Below are positions 15,380 through 23,507 of a DNA stretch of 44,467 nucleotides, one piece after another. Each line of letters begins with the position of its first letter. Within the stretch, counting starts at the first letter, position 1. Both the position numbers and the translations under genes were made by a program. The notes beneath the pieces are model-generated. The model saw nothing but the letters and a program-made list of their open reading frames with translations, did not search any database and was not told the DNA's origin. The DNA comes from CALJTV01 sp034433775 (GTDB taxonomy: Bacteria > Chloroflexota > Dehalococcoidia > GIF9 > UBA5629). The stretch spans positions 1 through 44,467 of the forward strand of contig DAOUAI010000037.1 of NCBI GenBank assembly GCA_034433775.1, read 5' to 3'.

Positions 15380-16270
15380 TTACTTTCGTTGTACTCCACC
15401 TATAGGGGGCAATATGGTATCAGTAAGTTTTTGATAAAAGGGTGCCATCAAGTCAGGAAACCCGGGGTCACAACAACCGATGCAAGGTGACCCCGCACCG
15501 ATACACCAGTTTGTACCGTGATTCCACAATCTTAGCGGACAATCAGCATAAGTCACAGGGCCTTTACAACCCAGCTCATTAAGACAACCAGGCTCACCAA
15601 ATTTCCTAGCGAACTTACCTTCATCGAAATAAGCCCTCCTGGGACAATTTTCATGGATCAACTTCCCATAAAAAGCCTTGGGACGCTTGAACTCGTCAAG
15701 TTCCTCCGCTTTAGGTAACCCCTGAAGCAGTACAGAGGCTACTGTGCCCACAAACCAATCAGGATGAGGCGGACACCCCGGTATACTTATCAATGGCTTG
15801 GTTATCTTCCGGGATTTTAGGAAGCTATCAGTGCCTACATACCCGCCAGGATTAGGCGCACCAGCAGCTATGCCCCCAAAAGCAGCACATGTGCCCAGCG
15901 CAACTATTGCCATAGCGTTCTTAGCCAGTTCCTCGACCCATACCGTCATCGGCAAAGGTTTACCATTCTTCTCACCCAAAGTGCCATAAATGCCATTATC
16001 CTTGGTCGGTATAGCACCTTCCACCACCAGGAGATAGCTATCTCTAACCTTCTTGGGCATGTCTTCAAGCACCTTAATCACCGCTTCTCCTTCACCTGCC
16101 ATCACCGTTGCCTGGAATTTTAGATTTATATGTTTGCCGGGCAGAATTTCATCAATAAGCACATTTTTTATAGTGGGACTGACTGAGTTCAGAACCGAAA
16201 CTGAACAACCAGTGCACGTGCCGGTCTGTATCCATACTACCGGAATCTCCTGAACACCTACCTTAGCCAT
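15380..16270 (-). CDS. hupS: [NiFe] hydrogenase small subunit, without a Tat signal peptide
   Basis: A 296-residue Fe-S electron-transfer subunit. The proximal-cluster motif CTGCSVSVLN starts at residue 19, and GTCAAFGGI and GCPPHPDW follow. The C-terminal part (HENCPRR, GCLNELGCKGP, NWCIGAGSPCIGCCDPGFPD) supplies the medial and distal clusters. The start is firm: ATG at 16270 with AAAGGAGG six bases upstream. The N-terminus (MAKVGVQEIPVVWIQTG) has no twin-arginine leader and there is no C-terminal membrane anchor, so the enzyme should remain in the cytoplasm. It is the first gene of the hupS-hupL-protease-metV-metF-FAH unit, behind a promoter at 16311-16339. Confidence 0.94.
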   Translation of the reverse strand: MAKVGVQEIPVVWIQTGTCTGCSVSVLNSVSPTIKNVLIDEILPGKHINLKFQATVMAGEGEAVIKVLEDMPKKVRDSYLLVVEGAIPTKDNGIYGTLGEKNGKPLPMTVWVEELAKNAMAIVALGTCAAFGGIAAGAPNPGGYVGTDSFLKSRKITKPLISIPGCPPHPDWFVGTVASVLLQGLPKAEELDEFKRPKAFYGKLIHENCPRRAYFDEGKFARKFGEPGCLNELGCKGPVTYADCPLRLWNHGTNWCIGAGSPCIGCCDPGFPDLMAPFYQKLTDTILPPIGGVQRK

Positions 16271-16310
16271 GAGGCCTCCTTTCTTGCGCAGGACAATTGA
16301 CCAAGCCGAT

Positions 16311-16339
16311 ATTTTACCCCTTTATAACCAATAGTGCAA
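16311..16339 (-). promoter_or_regulatory. Candidate promoter for the hydrogenase-metVF operon
   Basis: On the minus strand TTGCAC (16339-16334) and TAAAAT (16316-16311) are separated by 17 bp in the 221-bp gap between hypE and hupS. It predicts a leader of about 34 nt. The -35 lies inside one copy of a direct repeat. Confidence 0.5.
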
Positions 16340-16356
16340 ACCATCCCTGTGCAAAC
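16334..16356. repeat. Two direct repeats GTGCAAAC at the hydrogenase promoter
   Basis: GTGCAAAC occurs at 16334-16341 and again at 16349-16356, a 15-bp period. One copy covers the predicted -35 and the other lies just upstream, the usual place for a regulator site. The rest of the 16271-16491 gap shows no gene or clear terminator. Confidence 0.5.
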
Positions 16357-16491
16357 AACAGTGCTTGCGCCTAAACTCACCCATAAAAAGATGGCTGTGA
16401 TTACCTAGAACTGCGATACCCCGCAACTAGATTTGATAAACAGCACGAAAAATATGGATATTTCACCACAGATATGCACAGAGGCAAAAAA

Positions 16492-17508
16492 CTAGCAAAT
16501 TCTAGGTAGTAATTCCCCACTGAGCATGTCTACAATACGTAAAGAACCGAGCCTGGTCCTCATTACTACCTTCCCCTTATGCTCAGCAGTCAACTCACCG
16601 ATAATAGTCGCCTCGATCCCGTAACGATTGTGCCTTATTTTCTCCAAAACCTTCTCGGCGTCCTCAGGAGCAACTACAGCTACCAGCTTACCTTCATTGG
16701 CGACATAAAGTGGGTCAAAACCGAGAAGTTCGCAAGCTGCCCTCACGCCATCGTGGATCGGTATCTTATCTTCCTCAATCCTCACTCCAACACCAGATTG
16801 GCGGGCAATTTCGTTTAGTGTGGTTGCCACCCCACCACGAGTCGGGTCACGAAGGCAATGTATTTTTGCAGAGACACTGAGCATCTCCGCCACCATCTTG
16901 TTTAGCGGGGCACAGTCACTTTGAATAGGCACAGAAAATCTTAGCCCCTCACGTTGACTCATTACAGCAATGCCATGGTCACCGATAGCCCCACTCAGGA
17001 TGACTTTGTCTCCAACCCGGGCATTGGCACCAGAAATGTTCACTCCGCTTGCCACCACACCGATACCAGCAGTATTAATAAACAGCTTATCGGCACTCCC
17101 TCTGTTCACTACCTTGGTATCACCGGTGACTATGGTCACAGCCGCTTCATCAGCAGCCTCTTTCACAGATTCCAACACCCGTTCCAGCTCCTCAAAAGCT
17201 AGCCCTTCCTCAATGATAAACGAAAGGCTAAGGTATAAGGGAATAGCACCACTCATAGCTAAGTCATTAACAGTACCGCAAACAGCCAGTCTGCCAATAT
17301 CACCACCGGGGAAAAAAATGGGGCTGACAACATAGCTATCAGTGGTAAAAGCAAAGCGCTCGTTGTTAAGCTCAAATACCGCGGAATCATCAAGTCGGCT
17401 GAGTATCGGGTTAGCTAACGGCGGCAATAGTTTCTTCTCAATAAGCTCATGACTGAGCTTACTTCCACTGCCATGGGCGAGAAGAATAATCTTGTCTTTA
17501 TCACTCAT
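16492..17508 (-). CDS. hypE: Hydrogenase expression/formation protein HypE
   Basis: A PurM-like ATPase of about 338 residues that dehydrates the carbamoyl group on its own C-terminal cysteine to make the cyanide ligands of the NiFe centre. The protein ends PRIC, so the essential terminal Cys is present. Other signatures are DDSAVFELNNERFAFTTDSYVVSPIFFPGGDIG and LRDPTRGGVATTLNEIA. The frame is open to 17544, but I chose the ATG at 17508 (MSDKDK), which overlaps the hypD stop (ATGAGTGA) and has GGAG upstream. It is the last gene of the hypF-hypC-unknown-hypD-hypE operon. Confidence 0.94.
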   Translation of the reverse strand: MSDKDKIILLAHGSGSKLSHELIEKKLLPPLANPILSRLDDSAVFELNNERFAFTTDSYVVSPIFFPGGDIGRLAVCGTVNDLAMSGAIPLYLSLSFIIEEGLAFEELERVLESVKEAADEAAVTIVTGDTKVVNRGSADKLFINTAGIGVVASGVNISGANARVGDKVILSGAIGDHGIAVMSQREGLRFSVPIQSDCAPLNKMVAEMLSVSAKIHCLRDPTRGGVATTLNEIARQSGVGVRIEEDKIPIHDGVRAACELLGFDPLYVANEGKLVAVVAPEDAEKVLEKIRHNRYGIEATIIGELTAEHKGKVVMRTRLGSLRIVDMLSGELLPRIC

Positions 17509-18592
17509 AGTCAGCTCCATATTGATAGTAAGCCGCACACGCACCTTCCGAAGAGACCATGCACGGGCCCACGGGAGTTTCTGGTGTACACACCTTGCGG
17601 AATAGCTGACACTCCTCTGGAGTTTTCACCCCGCGTAAAATGGCGCCGCATAGACAGCCCTTGGCTTCCCTGACTGGTCGGGTGTCCACCTGAAACTGCA
17701 AAGAAGCATCGAAGTCTTCAAAATCTTTCCTAAACTTCAAGCCACTATCAGGAATTAAGCCAATACCACGCCAACTCGCTTGACCAACCTCAAACACCTC
17801 ATCAATCAACCTTAACGCAGTAGCATTACCCCCTGCCTTAACTCCACGGCGGTAGGCTATTTCCACACGCGGCTCTCCCTTTTCTATCTGTTCCGTTAAC
17901 ATAGCCACCGAGAGCAGTATATCCAAAGGCTCAAAGCCAGAGACCACACAAGCAACACCATATTCCTTGGGGATAAACTCATAGGGCTTAGAGCCAATTA
18001 TAGCACTCACATGGCCCGGGCAGATTATACCATTGAGTTTAATTTCACCTAAGTCTAGCAATGCTTTCATAACCGGCGGAGACAGCTTTAAAAGGCAGAA
18101 GACATAAAAATTCCTCACCTTTTCTGCTTTAGCTTGCAGAATTGCAGCTGCCACCGTCGGTGCAGTAGTCTCGAATCCAATACCAATAAAGATAACCTTC
18201 TTAGAAGAATTTTCTCTGGCAATCTGAAGGGCATCTTGTGTAGAATAGACAATTCTTATATCAGCCCCCTCAGCCCTAGCCTTCTGTAAGCTAGAATAAC
18301 TCCCCGGCACCTTCATCATGTCCCCAAAGGTGGTAACTATGACATCAGGTAAATTGGCTAAAGCGATGGAGGTATCTATGTCAACATTGGCAGTAACACA
18401 AACCGGACACCCAGGACCAGAAAGCAAGTGCACGGTGGACGGAAGAAGTTGACGTATACCGTTGCGTATAATTGCCACGGTATGTCCACCACAGAATTCC
18501 ATAATCCTAACTGGACGGGTAGACAGTCTATGTATTCTGGCGATAAGCCCTTTGCCCAGTTCTACATTCCGATACTCATCGATGAACCTCAC
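17501..18592 (-). CDS. hypD: Hydrogenase expression/formation protein HypD
   Basis: A 363-residue [4Fe-4S] scaffold protein on which, with HypC, the Fe(CN)2CO unit is assembled. Signatures are MEFCGGHTVAI near residue 31, LLSGPGCPVCVT (Cys62, Cys65), FIGIGFETTAPTVA, ICPGHVSAIIGSKPYEF, and the C-terminal Cys group GCLCGAILRGVKTPEECQLF. The start is GTG at 18592, with GGAGG eight bases upstream lying inside the end of the preceding unknown gene, so the two are probably coupled. It overlaps hypE at the 3' end. Confidence 0.95.
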   Translation of the reverse strand: MRFIDEYRNVELGKGLIARIHRLSTRPVRIMEFCGGHTVAIIRNGIRQLLPSTVHLLSGPGCPVCVTANVDIDTSIALANLPDVIVTTFGDMMKVPGSYSSLQKARAEGADIRIVYSTQDALQIARENSSKKVIFIGIGFETTAPTVAAAILQAKAEKVRNFYVFCLLKLSPPVMKALLDLGEIKLNGIICPGHVSAIIGSKPYEFIPKEYGVACVVSGFEPLDILLSVAMLTEQIEKGEPRVEIAYRRGVKAGGNATALRLIDEVFEVGQASWRGIGLIPDSGLKFRKDFEDFDASLQFQVDTRPVREAKGCLCGAILRGVKTPEECQLFRKVCTPETPVGPCMVSSEGACAAYYQYGADYE

Positions 18593-18595
18593 TTG

Positions 18596-19279
18596 CTAGC
18601 CTCCGTTCAGTATCGATGCTACTTGCTGTGCCTGCCCTGTGTAATACAGGAGACTATCAAGCAGAGCAAAATAGTCACTGCATTTTGTTTTGAACCTGCT
18701 TAAATATTTCTCTCTAATCCTCTCATCGGAACGGCTGAACTGTGCTTCTATTTCCGGGACTACTTGATACGCCACCACATCTTTATGCCCCGAGACAAGA
18801 TAATTAGCACTGACCAGAGCTGATTCAAGTTGATAACACAACTCACGCCGTTCAGCTAGTGAAATCTCACCACCTGCTGAGCATACTCGCTTAGCAAGAG
18901 ATAGGTAATTATTGTAAGAGACAGCAAAATTCTTAGCCGTGTGAATAAATGAAAGCTGCTGGGTAAGAGGCACCCATCTTAGACCATCAGGTACAGAGTT
19001 TTTTTCAGCTAAATAAGTTACTCCGGTGGCACATATACCAGGCGGGGGCAATACCACACCTACACTGGCGAATTCAGTCCATTCAAACTTACTTAACTCA
19101 CAGGTTATGTCCTTTGCTCTTTTCAAATGCTGAATCAGGTCCTGACAGCAATTATCAAGGCCAGAAACATCGACAGCGCGACCTTTGTTATCAGTAGTCC
19201 CAGGAAATATTGCTGGTCGAGCACAAGAAGTATACAACATAGCAACTAGAAAGAAGACAAAGGTAAAACGGCGAGACAT
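18596..19279 (-). CDS. Unknown exported protein, possible lipoprotein, within the hyp operon
   Basis: I do not recognise this 227-residue protein. The N-terminus has two Arg and a hydrophobic stretch (RRFTFVFFLVAMLYTSCARP) ending in a lipobox-like LYTSC, although Tyr at -3 is unusual. The rest looks helical and soluble, with several Cys (CCQDLI, ITCELS, GICATG, RVCSAG, ELCYQL, TKCSDY) and a short GVVLPPPGICATGVTYLAEK loop. It lies 14 bp after hypC and 3 bp before hypD, so it belongs to the operon. An exported protein between cytoplasmic maturation genes is odd. No ribosome binding site is evident before ATG 19279. Function unknown. Confidence 0.75.
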   Translation of the reverse strand: MSRRFTFVFFLVAMLYTSCARPAIFPGTTDNKGRAVDVSGLDNCCQDLIQHLKRAKDITCELSKFEWTEFASVGVVLPPPGICATGVTYLAEKNSVPDGLRWVPLTQQLSFIHTAKNFAVSYNNYLSLAKRVCSAGGEISLAERRELCYQLESALVSANYLVSGHKDVVAYQVVPEIEAQFSRSDERIREKYLSRFKTKCSDYFALLDSLLYYTGQAQQVASILNGG

Positions 19280-19293
19280 TATAATGTCTGGTT

Positions 19294-19548
19294 TCAGTTC
19301 TCCCTCACTACAGGGCCTTCAGAGATACCTTCATCAAGCGCTGCCATCTCGGTGAGAATCTTTAATGTTTCCTGCGCTTCAGCCTCATCGATAACATTAA
19401 TGGCATAGCCCGTGTGAAGCAAAACATAGTTACCTACTTTCACCTCTGGTGTAAGGACAATGCTAACACGCCGCCTAACACCGCCAATATCTACCTCTGC
19501 CTCTTCTCCATATACAGCTACAACCTGCACCGGTACAGCCAAGCACAT
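19294..19548 (-). CDS. hypC: Hydrogenase maturation chaperone HypC
   Basis: An 84-residue member of the HypC/HupF family, beginning MCLAVPVQVV with the essential Cys2 that binds iron and the large-subunit precursor. GNYVLLHTGYAINVIDEAEAQETL is the usual C-terminal signature. AAGGAGAGG lies upstream of ATG 19548. It lies 15 bp after hypF and precedes the unknown exported gene. It carries the Fe(CN)2CO unit between HypD and the hydrogenase. Confidence 0.95.
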   Translation of the reverse strand: MCLAVPVQVVAVYGEEAEVDIGGVRRRVSIVLTPEVKVGNYVLLHTGYAINVIDEAEAQETLKILTEMAALDEGISEGPVVREN

Positions 19549-19563
19549 AGTCCTCTCCTTGTA

Positions 19564-21882
19564 TCAGCTAACACTGAAGTTGGCTATAACAGCCTGCCCC
19601 AGAGAAATCCCTCCATCATTACAAGGCACTTGTCTGTGAGTCAATACTGAAAAACCAGATGCCTCAAGGAGGGGTACAACCTTCTTTAGCAGTAAACGGT
19701 TCTGAAAAACACCACCACTCAGCACCACATGTTTGATTCCTGTCATCTTGCCAATAAGCCGACATACCTCACAAATTAATTGGGCAATAGAATTATGGAA
19801 CTTTGCTGCGATCATCGTCACGTCCAACTTATTATACAAGTCCGCTACTACACCTGCAAAAAGCTCCTGTAAATAGACAATGCTTACACCATCCTGCTCA
19901 ATCACAGAATAAGAGTACCCTGCTCTGTCCACGCCTTTATAGCCATCATAAGCTATCATCTCCAACTCCACAGCCGCTTGCCCTTCATAATCTATGGTAC
20001 CTCTGATTCCAAGCAAGGCAGAAATGGCATCGAAAAGACGTCCCATACTGGAAGTCAAAGGGGAATTAAAACCAGTCTCAGCCTGTCGCTTAATAAGCTC
20101 AAATTCAACAGGATCAACTTGCTCCAGCAGGGGCAGCCTGTCAACAGCTTCCTCACCCAACAGTTTAATAACATAGCTAATAGCAGTACGGTAAGGACGC
20201 TTTATTGCCGCCGTTCCTCCCGGTAGTGGCAAATACTCAAGATGTCCCAGTCTATGCCAGTTCTTGTAATTGGACTCCACCACCAAGAATTCACTACCCC
20301 AAATACGTCCGTCAGTCCCGTAACCGGTGCCATCAAACGCCACACCGATGACCGGTCCTCCCAGACCGTTGTCAACCATGCAGCTCACAGCGTGAGCATG
20401 ATGGTGCTGTACCGGTACGAGGGTCAGGTGCTTCTCTCTCGAACCAAGCTCTGTGGCATATTTAGTGGAAAGATATTCAGGATGAAGATCATAAGCAATT
20501 ATCTCGGGACGAATACGGAATAATCTCTTATAGAGAGTCAGAGTATCTTCAAAATGTTCCAACGTCTCCAAATTTTCCATATCACCAATATGTTGGCTCA
20601 CAAAAGCGTAATTCTCCTTAGTCAGACAGAAAGTATTTTTCTCCTCCGCACCACAGCCGAGCACCTGCTTTGCTTGAAAATTCAAATGGAGTGGATAGGG
20701 GGCATAACCACGTGCTCGGCGTACCAGTTGAGCTTCGCCACGCTCAACAAAAGCTACACTATCATCATATCTCGAGTATATATCACGGTTATGTACCAAA
20801 AAGTAGTCAGCAATACCGGCAAGTCGTCTGATGGCCTCGTCATTATCTTTTGCAATCGGCTCCTCGCTTATATTACCGCTGGTCATTACCAATGGCAGCC
20901 CAGTTTGTCTTGTCAGAATATGATGCAGAGGGGTATAAGGAAGCATTACGCCTAAAAATTTTAAATTTGGCGCTACGCCGGAACATACAGACGAATCAGG
21001 TCGCTGTTGCATTAACACTATGGGGGACTGCGGCGAAGTGAGTAATTCCTCTTCAGCTTTAGAGACAAAGCAGTGCCTTTTTGCCTCTTCTACACCAGCA
21101 ACCATGACCGCAAATGGTTTAAAAAGGCGTCTTTTTCTAAGGCGCAACAATTCCACTGCCTTCTCGTTAGTGGCATCACAAGCTAAGAGAAAACCACCCA
21201 ACCCTTTGACAGCTACAATACTGCCTTCCCTTAAAAGTTCACAGGCTTTGTCAATCACATCAGCAACTATAACCCGCTGACCAAGCCTGTCCAGCAGTTC
21301 CAATTTTGGTCCACAAGCAGGACAGGCATTCGGCTGGGCATGAAAACGGCGATTCAACGGATCATCATATTCAGTACGACACTCAGGACACATTTCAAAA
21401 ACGCGCATGGTCGTCTTCGGTCTGTCATAGGGAATATCTTCTATAATGGTGAAACGCGGACCACAGTTGGTGCAATTTGTAAATGGGTAACGATAGCGCC
21501 TGTCTTTAGGGTCAAAGACCTCTCTCAAGCAAGCACTGCAAGTAGCGATATCTGGTGAAACAAGCTGATACTTACCTTCTTCACTAATGCTTTGCCTTAT
21601 TTCAAATGTCCTATAACCATCGCCATCAGGGGAGTGGTAAGCTACTTCGATACTCTCTATACGCGCCATAGGAGGTGCATTGCTCTGAAGCTCAAAAACA
21701 AATTGTTCCAACTGGCTTCGTTCGCCCTGTACCTCTATACGCACATCTTCTGAAGTATTACACACCCAACCTTTGAGGCTATACTTAGTCGCTAGCTGGT
21801 AAACAAAAGGTCTGAAGCCAACACCCTGGACAACACCACGAGCGCTTATCCTAGCAAGTTCTATTTTTTTCGTTGCTGGCAT
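19564..21882 (-). CDS. hypF: Carbamoyltransferase HypF
   Basis: A 772-residue multidomain enzyme that makes carbamoyl-adenylate from carbamoyl phosphate and transfers the carbamoyl group to HypE for cyanide synthesis. Domains in order: acylphosphatase (ARGVVQGVGFRPFVYQLA, residues 10-95); two zinc fingers (CSACLREVF...CTNCGPRF and CPECRTEY...CPACGP, about 110-185); the YrdC-like domain (GSIVAVKGLGGFLLACDA, about 205-390); and the Kae1-like C-terminal domain (VQHHHAHAVSCMVDNGL, GVAFDGTGYGTDGRIWGSE, VLSGGVFQNRLL). Length is normal. It is the first gene of the hyp operon, with a candidate promoter 29 bp upstream. The ribosome binding site before ATG 21882 is weak. Confidence 0.96.
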   Translation of the reverse strand: MPATKKIELARISARGVVQGVGFRPFVYQLATKYSLKGWVCNTSEDVRIEVQGERSQLEQFVFELQSNAPPMARIESIEVAYHSPDGDGYRTFEIRQSISEEGKYQLVSPDIATCSACLREVFDPKDRRYRYPFTNCTNCGPRFTIIEDIPYDRPKTTMRVFEMCPECRTEYDDPLNRRFHAQPNACPACGPKLELLDRLGQRVIVADVIDKACELLREGSIVAVKGLGGFLLACDATNEKAVELLRLRKRRLFKPFAVMVAGVEEAKRHCFVSKAEEELLTSPQSPIVLMQQRPDSSVCSGVAPNLKFLGVMLPYTPLHHILTRQTGLPLVMTSGNISEEPIAKDNDEAIRRLAGIADYFLVHNRDIYSRYDDSVAFVERGEAQLVRRARGYAPYPLHLNFQAKQVLGCGAEEKNTFCLTKENYAFVSQHIGDMENLETLEHFEDTLTLYKRLFRIRPEIIAYDLHPEYLSTKYATELGSREKHLTLVPVQHHHAHAVSCMVDNGLGGPVIGVAFDGTGYGTDGRIWGSEFLVVESNYKNWHRLGHLEYLPLPGGTAAIKRPYRTAISYVIKLLGEEAVDRLPLLEQVDPVEFELIKRQAETGFNSPLTSSMGRLFDAISALLGIRGTIDYEGQAAVELEMIAYDGYKGVDRAGYSYSVIEQDGVSIVYLQELFAGVVADLYNKLDVTMIAAKFHNSIAQLICEVCRLIGKMTGIKHVVLSGGVFQNRLLLKKVVPLLEASGFSVLTHRQVPCNDGGISLGQAVIANFSVS

Positions 21883-21910
21883 AACACAGGAATTTTACTT
21901 CAACTTGAAT

Positions 21911-21940
21911 TGTATAGCAAGGAAAAAGCATATAAATCAA
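21911..21940 (-). promoter_or_regulatory. Candidate promoter for the hypFC-x-DE operon
   Basis: On the minus strand TTGATT (21940-21935) and TATACA (21916-21911) are separated by 18 bp. The transcript would start about 22 nt before the hypF ATG. Confidence 0.4.
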
Positions 21941-22059
21941 AGTGATCTCCCTAGTCATGTCGCCGCCACATTCGACAGCTATAGTTTTCTTAATGTTATA
22001 AAGCTGTTTTTAGTAATCGAATTTAGCTCTTTTATCCAAGAAACTATTTGAACAAAGCG

Positions 22060-22067
22060 GATGTAGG
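22060..22067. repeat. Left copy of an 8-bp target-site duplication (GATGTAGG)
   Basis: GATGTAGG lies directly outside the left end of the insertion sequence, and the same 8 bases lie directly outside the right end at 23404-23411. IS256-family elements usually duplicate 8-9 bp. Confidence 0.75.
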
Positions 22068-23403
22068 CATAGTGTCAACTATTTTGTGTAAGACAGAAGG
22101 CATCGACCATTGCCTTATTCCCATATTTAACCATCCTGATGGACTTTAGCTTCTCGTTGATCCTGTCCCAATTTCTGAGTAGTCTCCTTTTGTAGCGCTC
22201 GTTCATCTCAGAAGCAACCAGGTACATGACCTTGCCGGTGGCATCTGGGTGTGGAAAGACCTCGATCACCTTGGTCCTTCTCTTCACCTCTTTGATAAAC
22301 CGCTCCAGAATGTTGGTGGTATAAATAAATGGTCTCAGCTCCTCGGGATAGTTGAGATAAGTCATCACATGGGGAAGCTCGCGTTCCCATGATTTGGTCA
22401 CTTCAGGATAAAGCACTCCCCACTCCCGGTAGAAGGAGATTAGTGCCTCTTTAAACCCTGACTCATCTTGCTTCCGGTAGACCTGCTGCAGGTCCTCCGC
22501 TATTGCCTCTCGGTGCTTTTTCCTCACCTTGCTTAGCGTACTCCGTACTTTGTGGAGAATGCAACTCTGAAAATCAGCCATGGGATATATTTCTTTCACT
22601 GCTTGATGCAGCCCCTTGAGACCATCACCGATGAACAGGAGCGGCTCATGAAGGCCACGTTCTTTCAGGTCTGCCAGAATGTCTTTCCAGACAAGGGCGC
22701 TTTCTGCTTCAGCACGTACAGTCCAGAACCCTGGCACCTCTTTGTATCTGTCTTCTCCGATGCCCAAGGCGATGTACACCACCTCACCGGCAACGCTTTC
22801 CTGCCTTGTCTTGAGCACCAGTCCGTCGAGGCATACGATGGGACAGCATAGCTCTATTTTCCTGTGTCGGAAGTCCTCTACCTTCTCACGGATAACGTCC
22901 GACGTCCTCGGTACATATTAGGCGCTATAGCGATGCCCCCAGGAGTATCTGCGTGGTCCTGGTCACATCTCTGGCGGAGCAGCCTCCCTGATACATAGCG
23001 ATAACTAGTTCCTCAATGTCATAGGACGCCTTGCAATACGTACTGATATAGAACGGCTTGAAACCACCTTCCCTTGTTCGGGAGATTTTGATATCCTCAA
23101 TTACCCGAAGAGGCGTTCGATATCCCGCAGATAGAAGTCACTCTTCGCCTCCCTTTGGCTTTCACAGAACGACTCCTGATCCACCGGTGCTATCTCTTCC
23201 AGTAACTCCTTAACCATGCTTTTAAGCTCACCCTTTACGATCTCTTTGAGAAGTTCCCTTTTCTCCTCTTCCTTTGCTAAAATACGTATTAGTTCTTCTA
23301 CTCCTTTCTTCATGAATTAGCCTCCTGGTGTAATTATCGCTTGTCCACCAGGAGGTATTTTCTTCAACTCCTCTAGCTTTACACAATTTCATACTACACT
23401 ACC
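22068..23403 (-). mobile_element. IS256-family insertion sequence (about 1.34 kb), transposase broken
   Basis: The ends are imperfect inverted repeats. The left end reads TAGTGT...TTGTGTAA (22070-22091), and the right end, read on the minus strand, reads TAGTGT...TTGTGTAA with a slightly longer centre (from 23401 inward). Both are flanked by GATGTAGG. The length and the transposase fit the IS256 (mutator-like) family. It sits between the hyp operon and hspR, and no other gene is interrupted. The intact duplication suggests fairly recent arrival, but the reading frame is already disrupted. Confidence 0.8.
22075..23313 (-). pseudogene. IS256-family transposase, disrupted by frameshifts and a stop
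   Basis: The coding region reads in pieces on the minus strand. The first is 23313-23101 (70 residues, ending RDIERLFG). The frame then shifts to IEDIKISRTREGGFKPFYISTY and MYQGGCSARDVTRTTQILLG. A second shift occurs at a G run near 22930, and a TAA lies just after, within the HRYSA segment near 22920. The last open piece runs to 22075. That piece keeps the catalytic acidic residues: CLDGLVLK (first Asp), LLFIGDGLKGLHQAV (second Asp) and TTNILERFIKEVKRR (Glu). It could not make a full transposase without recoding, so I call it a pseudogene; sequencing error is the alternative for a single shift but less likely for three lesions. Confidence 0.8.
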
Positions 23404-23411
23404 GATGTAGG
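23404..23411. repeat. Right copy of the 8-bp target-site duplication (GATGTAGG)
   Basis: Matches the left copy at 22060-22067 and fixes the right boundary of the insertion sequence at 23403. Confidence 0.75.
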
Positions 23412-23439
23412 GTAAATGTGCATATCTAGTATCAGACTT

Positions 23440-23460
23440 TTTGACACAGATCATGTCAAA
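23440..23460. promoter_or_regulatory. HspR-type (HAIR-like) operator upstream of hspR-clpB
   Basis: A perfect inverted repeat TTTGACA-N7-TGTCAAA. Its 7+7+7 layout matches the HAIR element bound by HspR (CTTGAGT-N7-ACTCAAG), with different half-site bases. It covers the -35 and half of the promoter spacer, so binding would block RNA polymerase. This suggests autoregulation of hspR-clpB and release on heat stress. Confidence 0.7.
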
Positions 23461-23469
23461 TAGTATAAT
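23441..23469 (+). promoter_or_regulatory. Perfect-consensus sigma70 promoter for hspR-clpB
   Basis: TTGACA (23441-23446), a 17-bp spacer and TATAAT (23464-23469) match the consensus at every position. Such a strong promoter fits tight repression by the operator that overlaps it. The predicted start is near 23476, which excludes the longer hspR start at 23475. Confidence 0.85.
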
Positions 23470-23507
23470 ATAATTTGACTACAAAGTTTTTACTAAGAGG
23501 TTGCAAA

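Noticed and set aside
22208..22390. 60-residue frame within the insertion sequence
   Set aside because: An out-of-frame shadow of the transposase C-terminal part.
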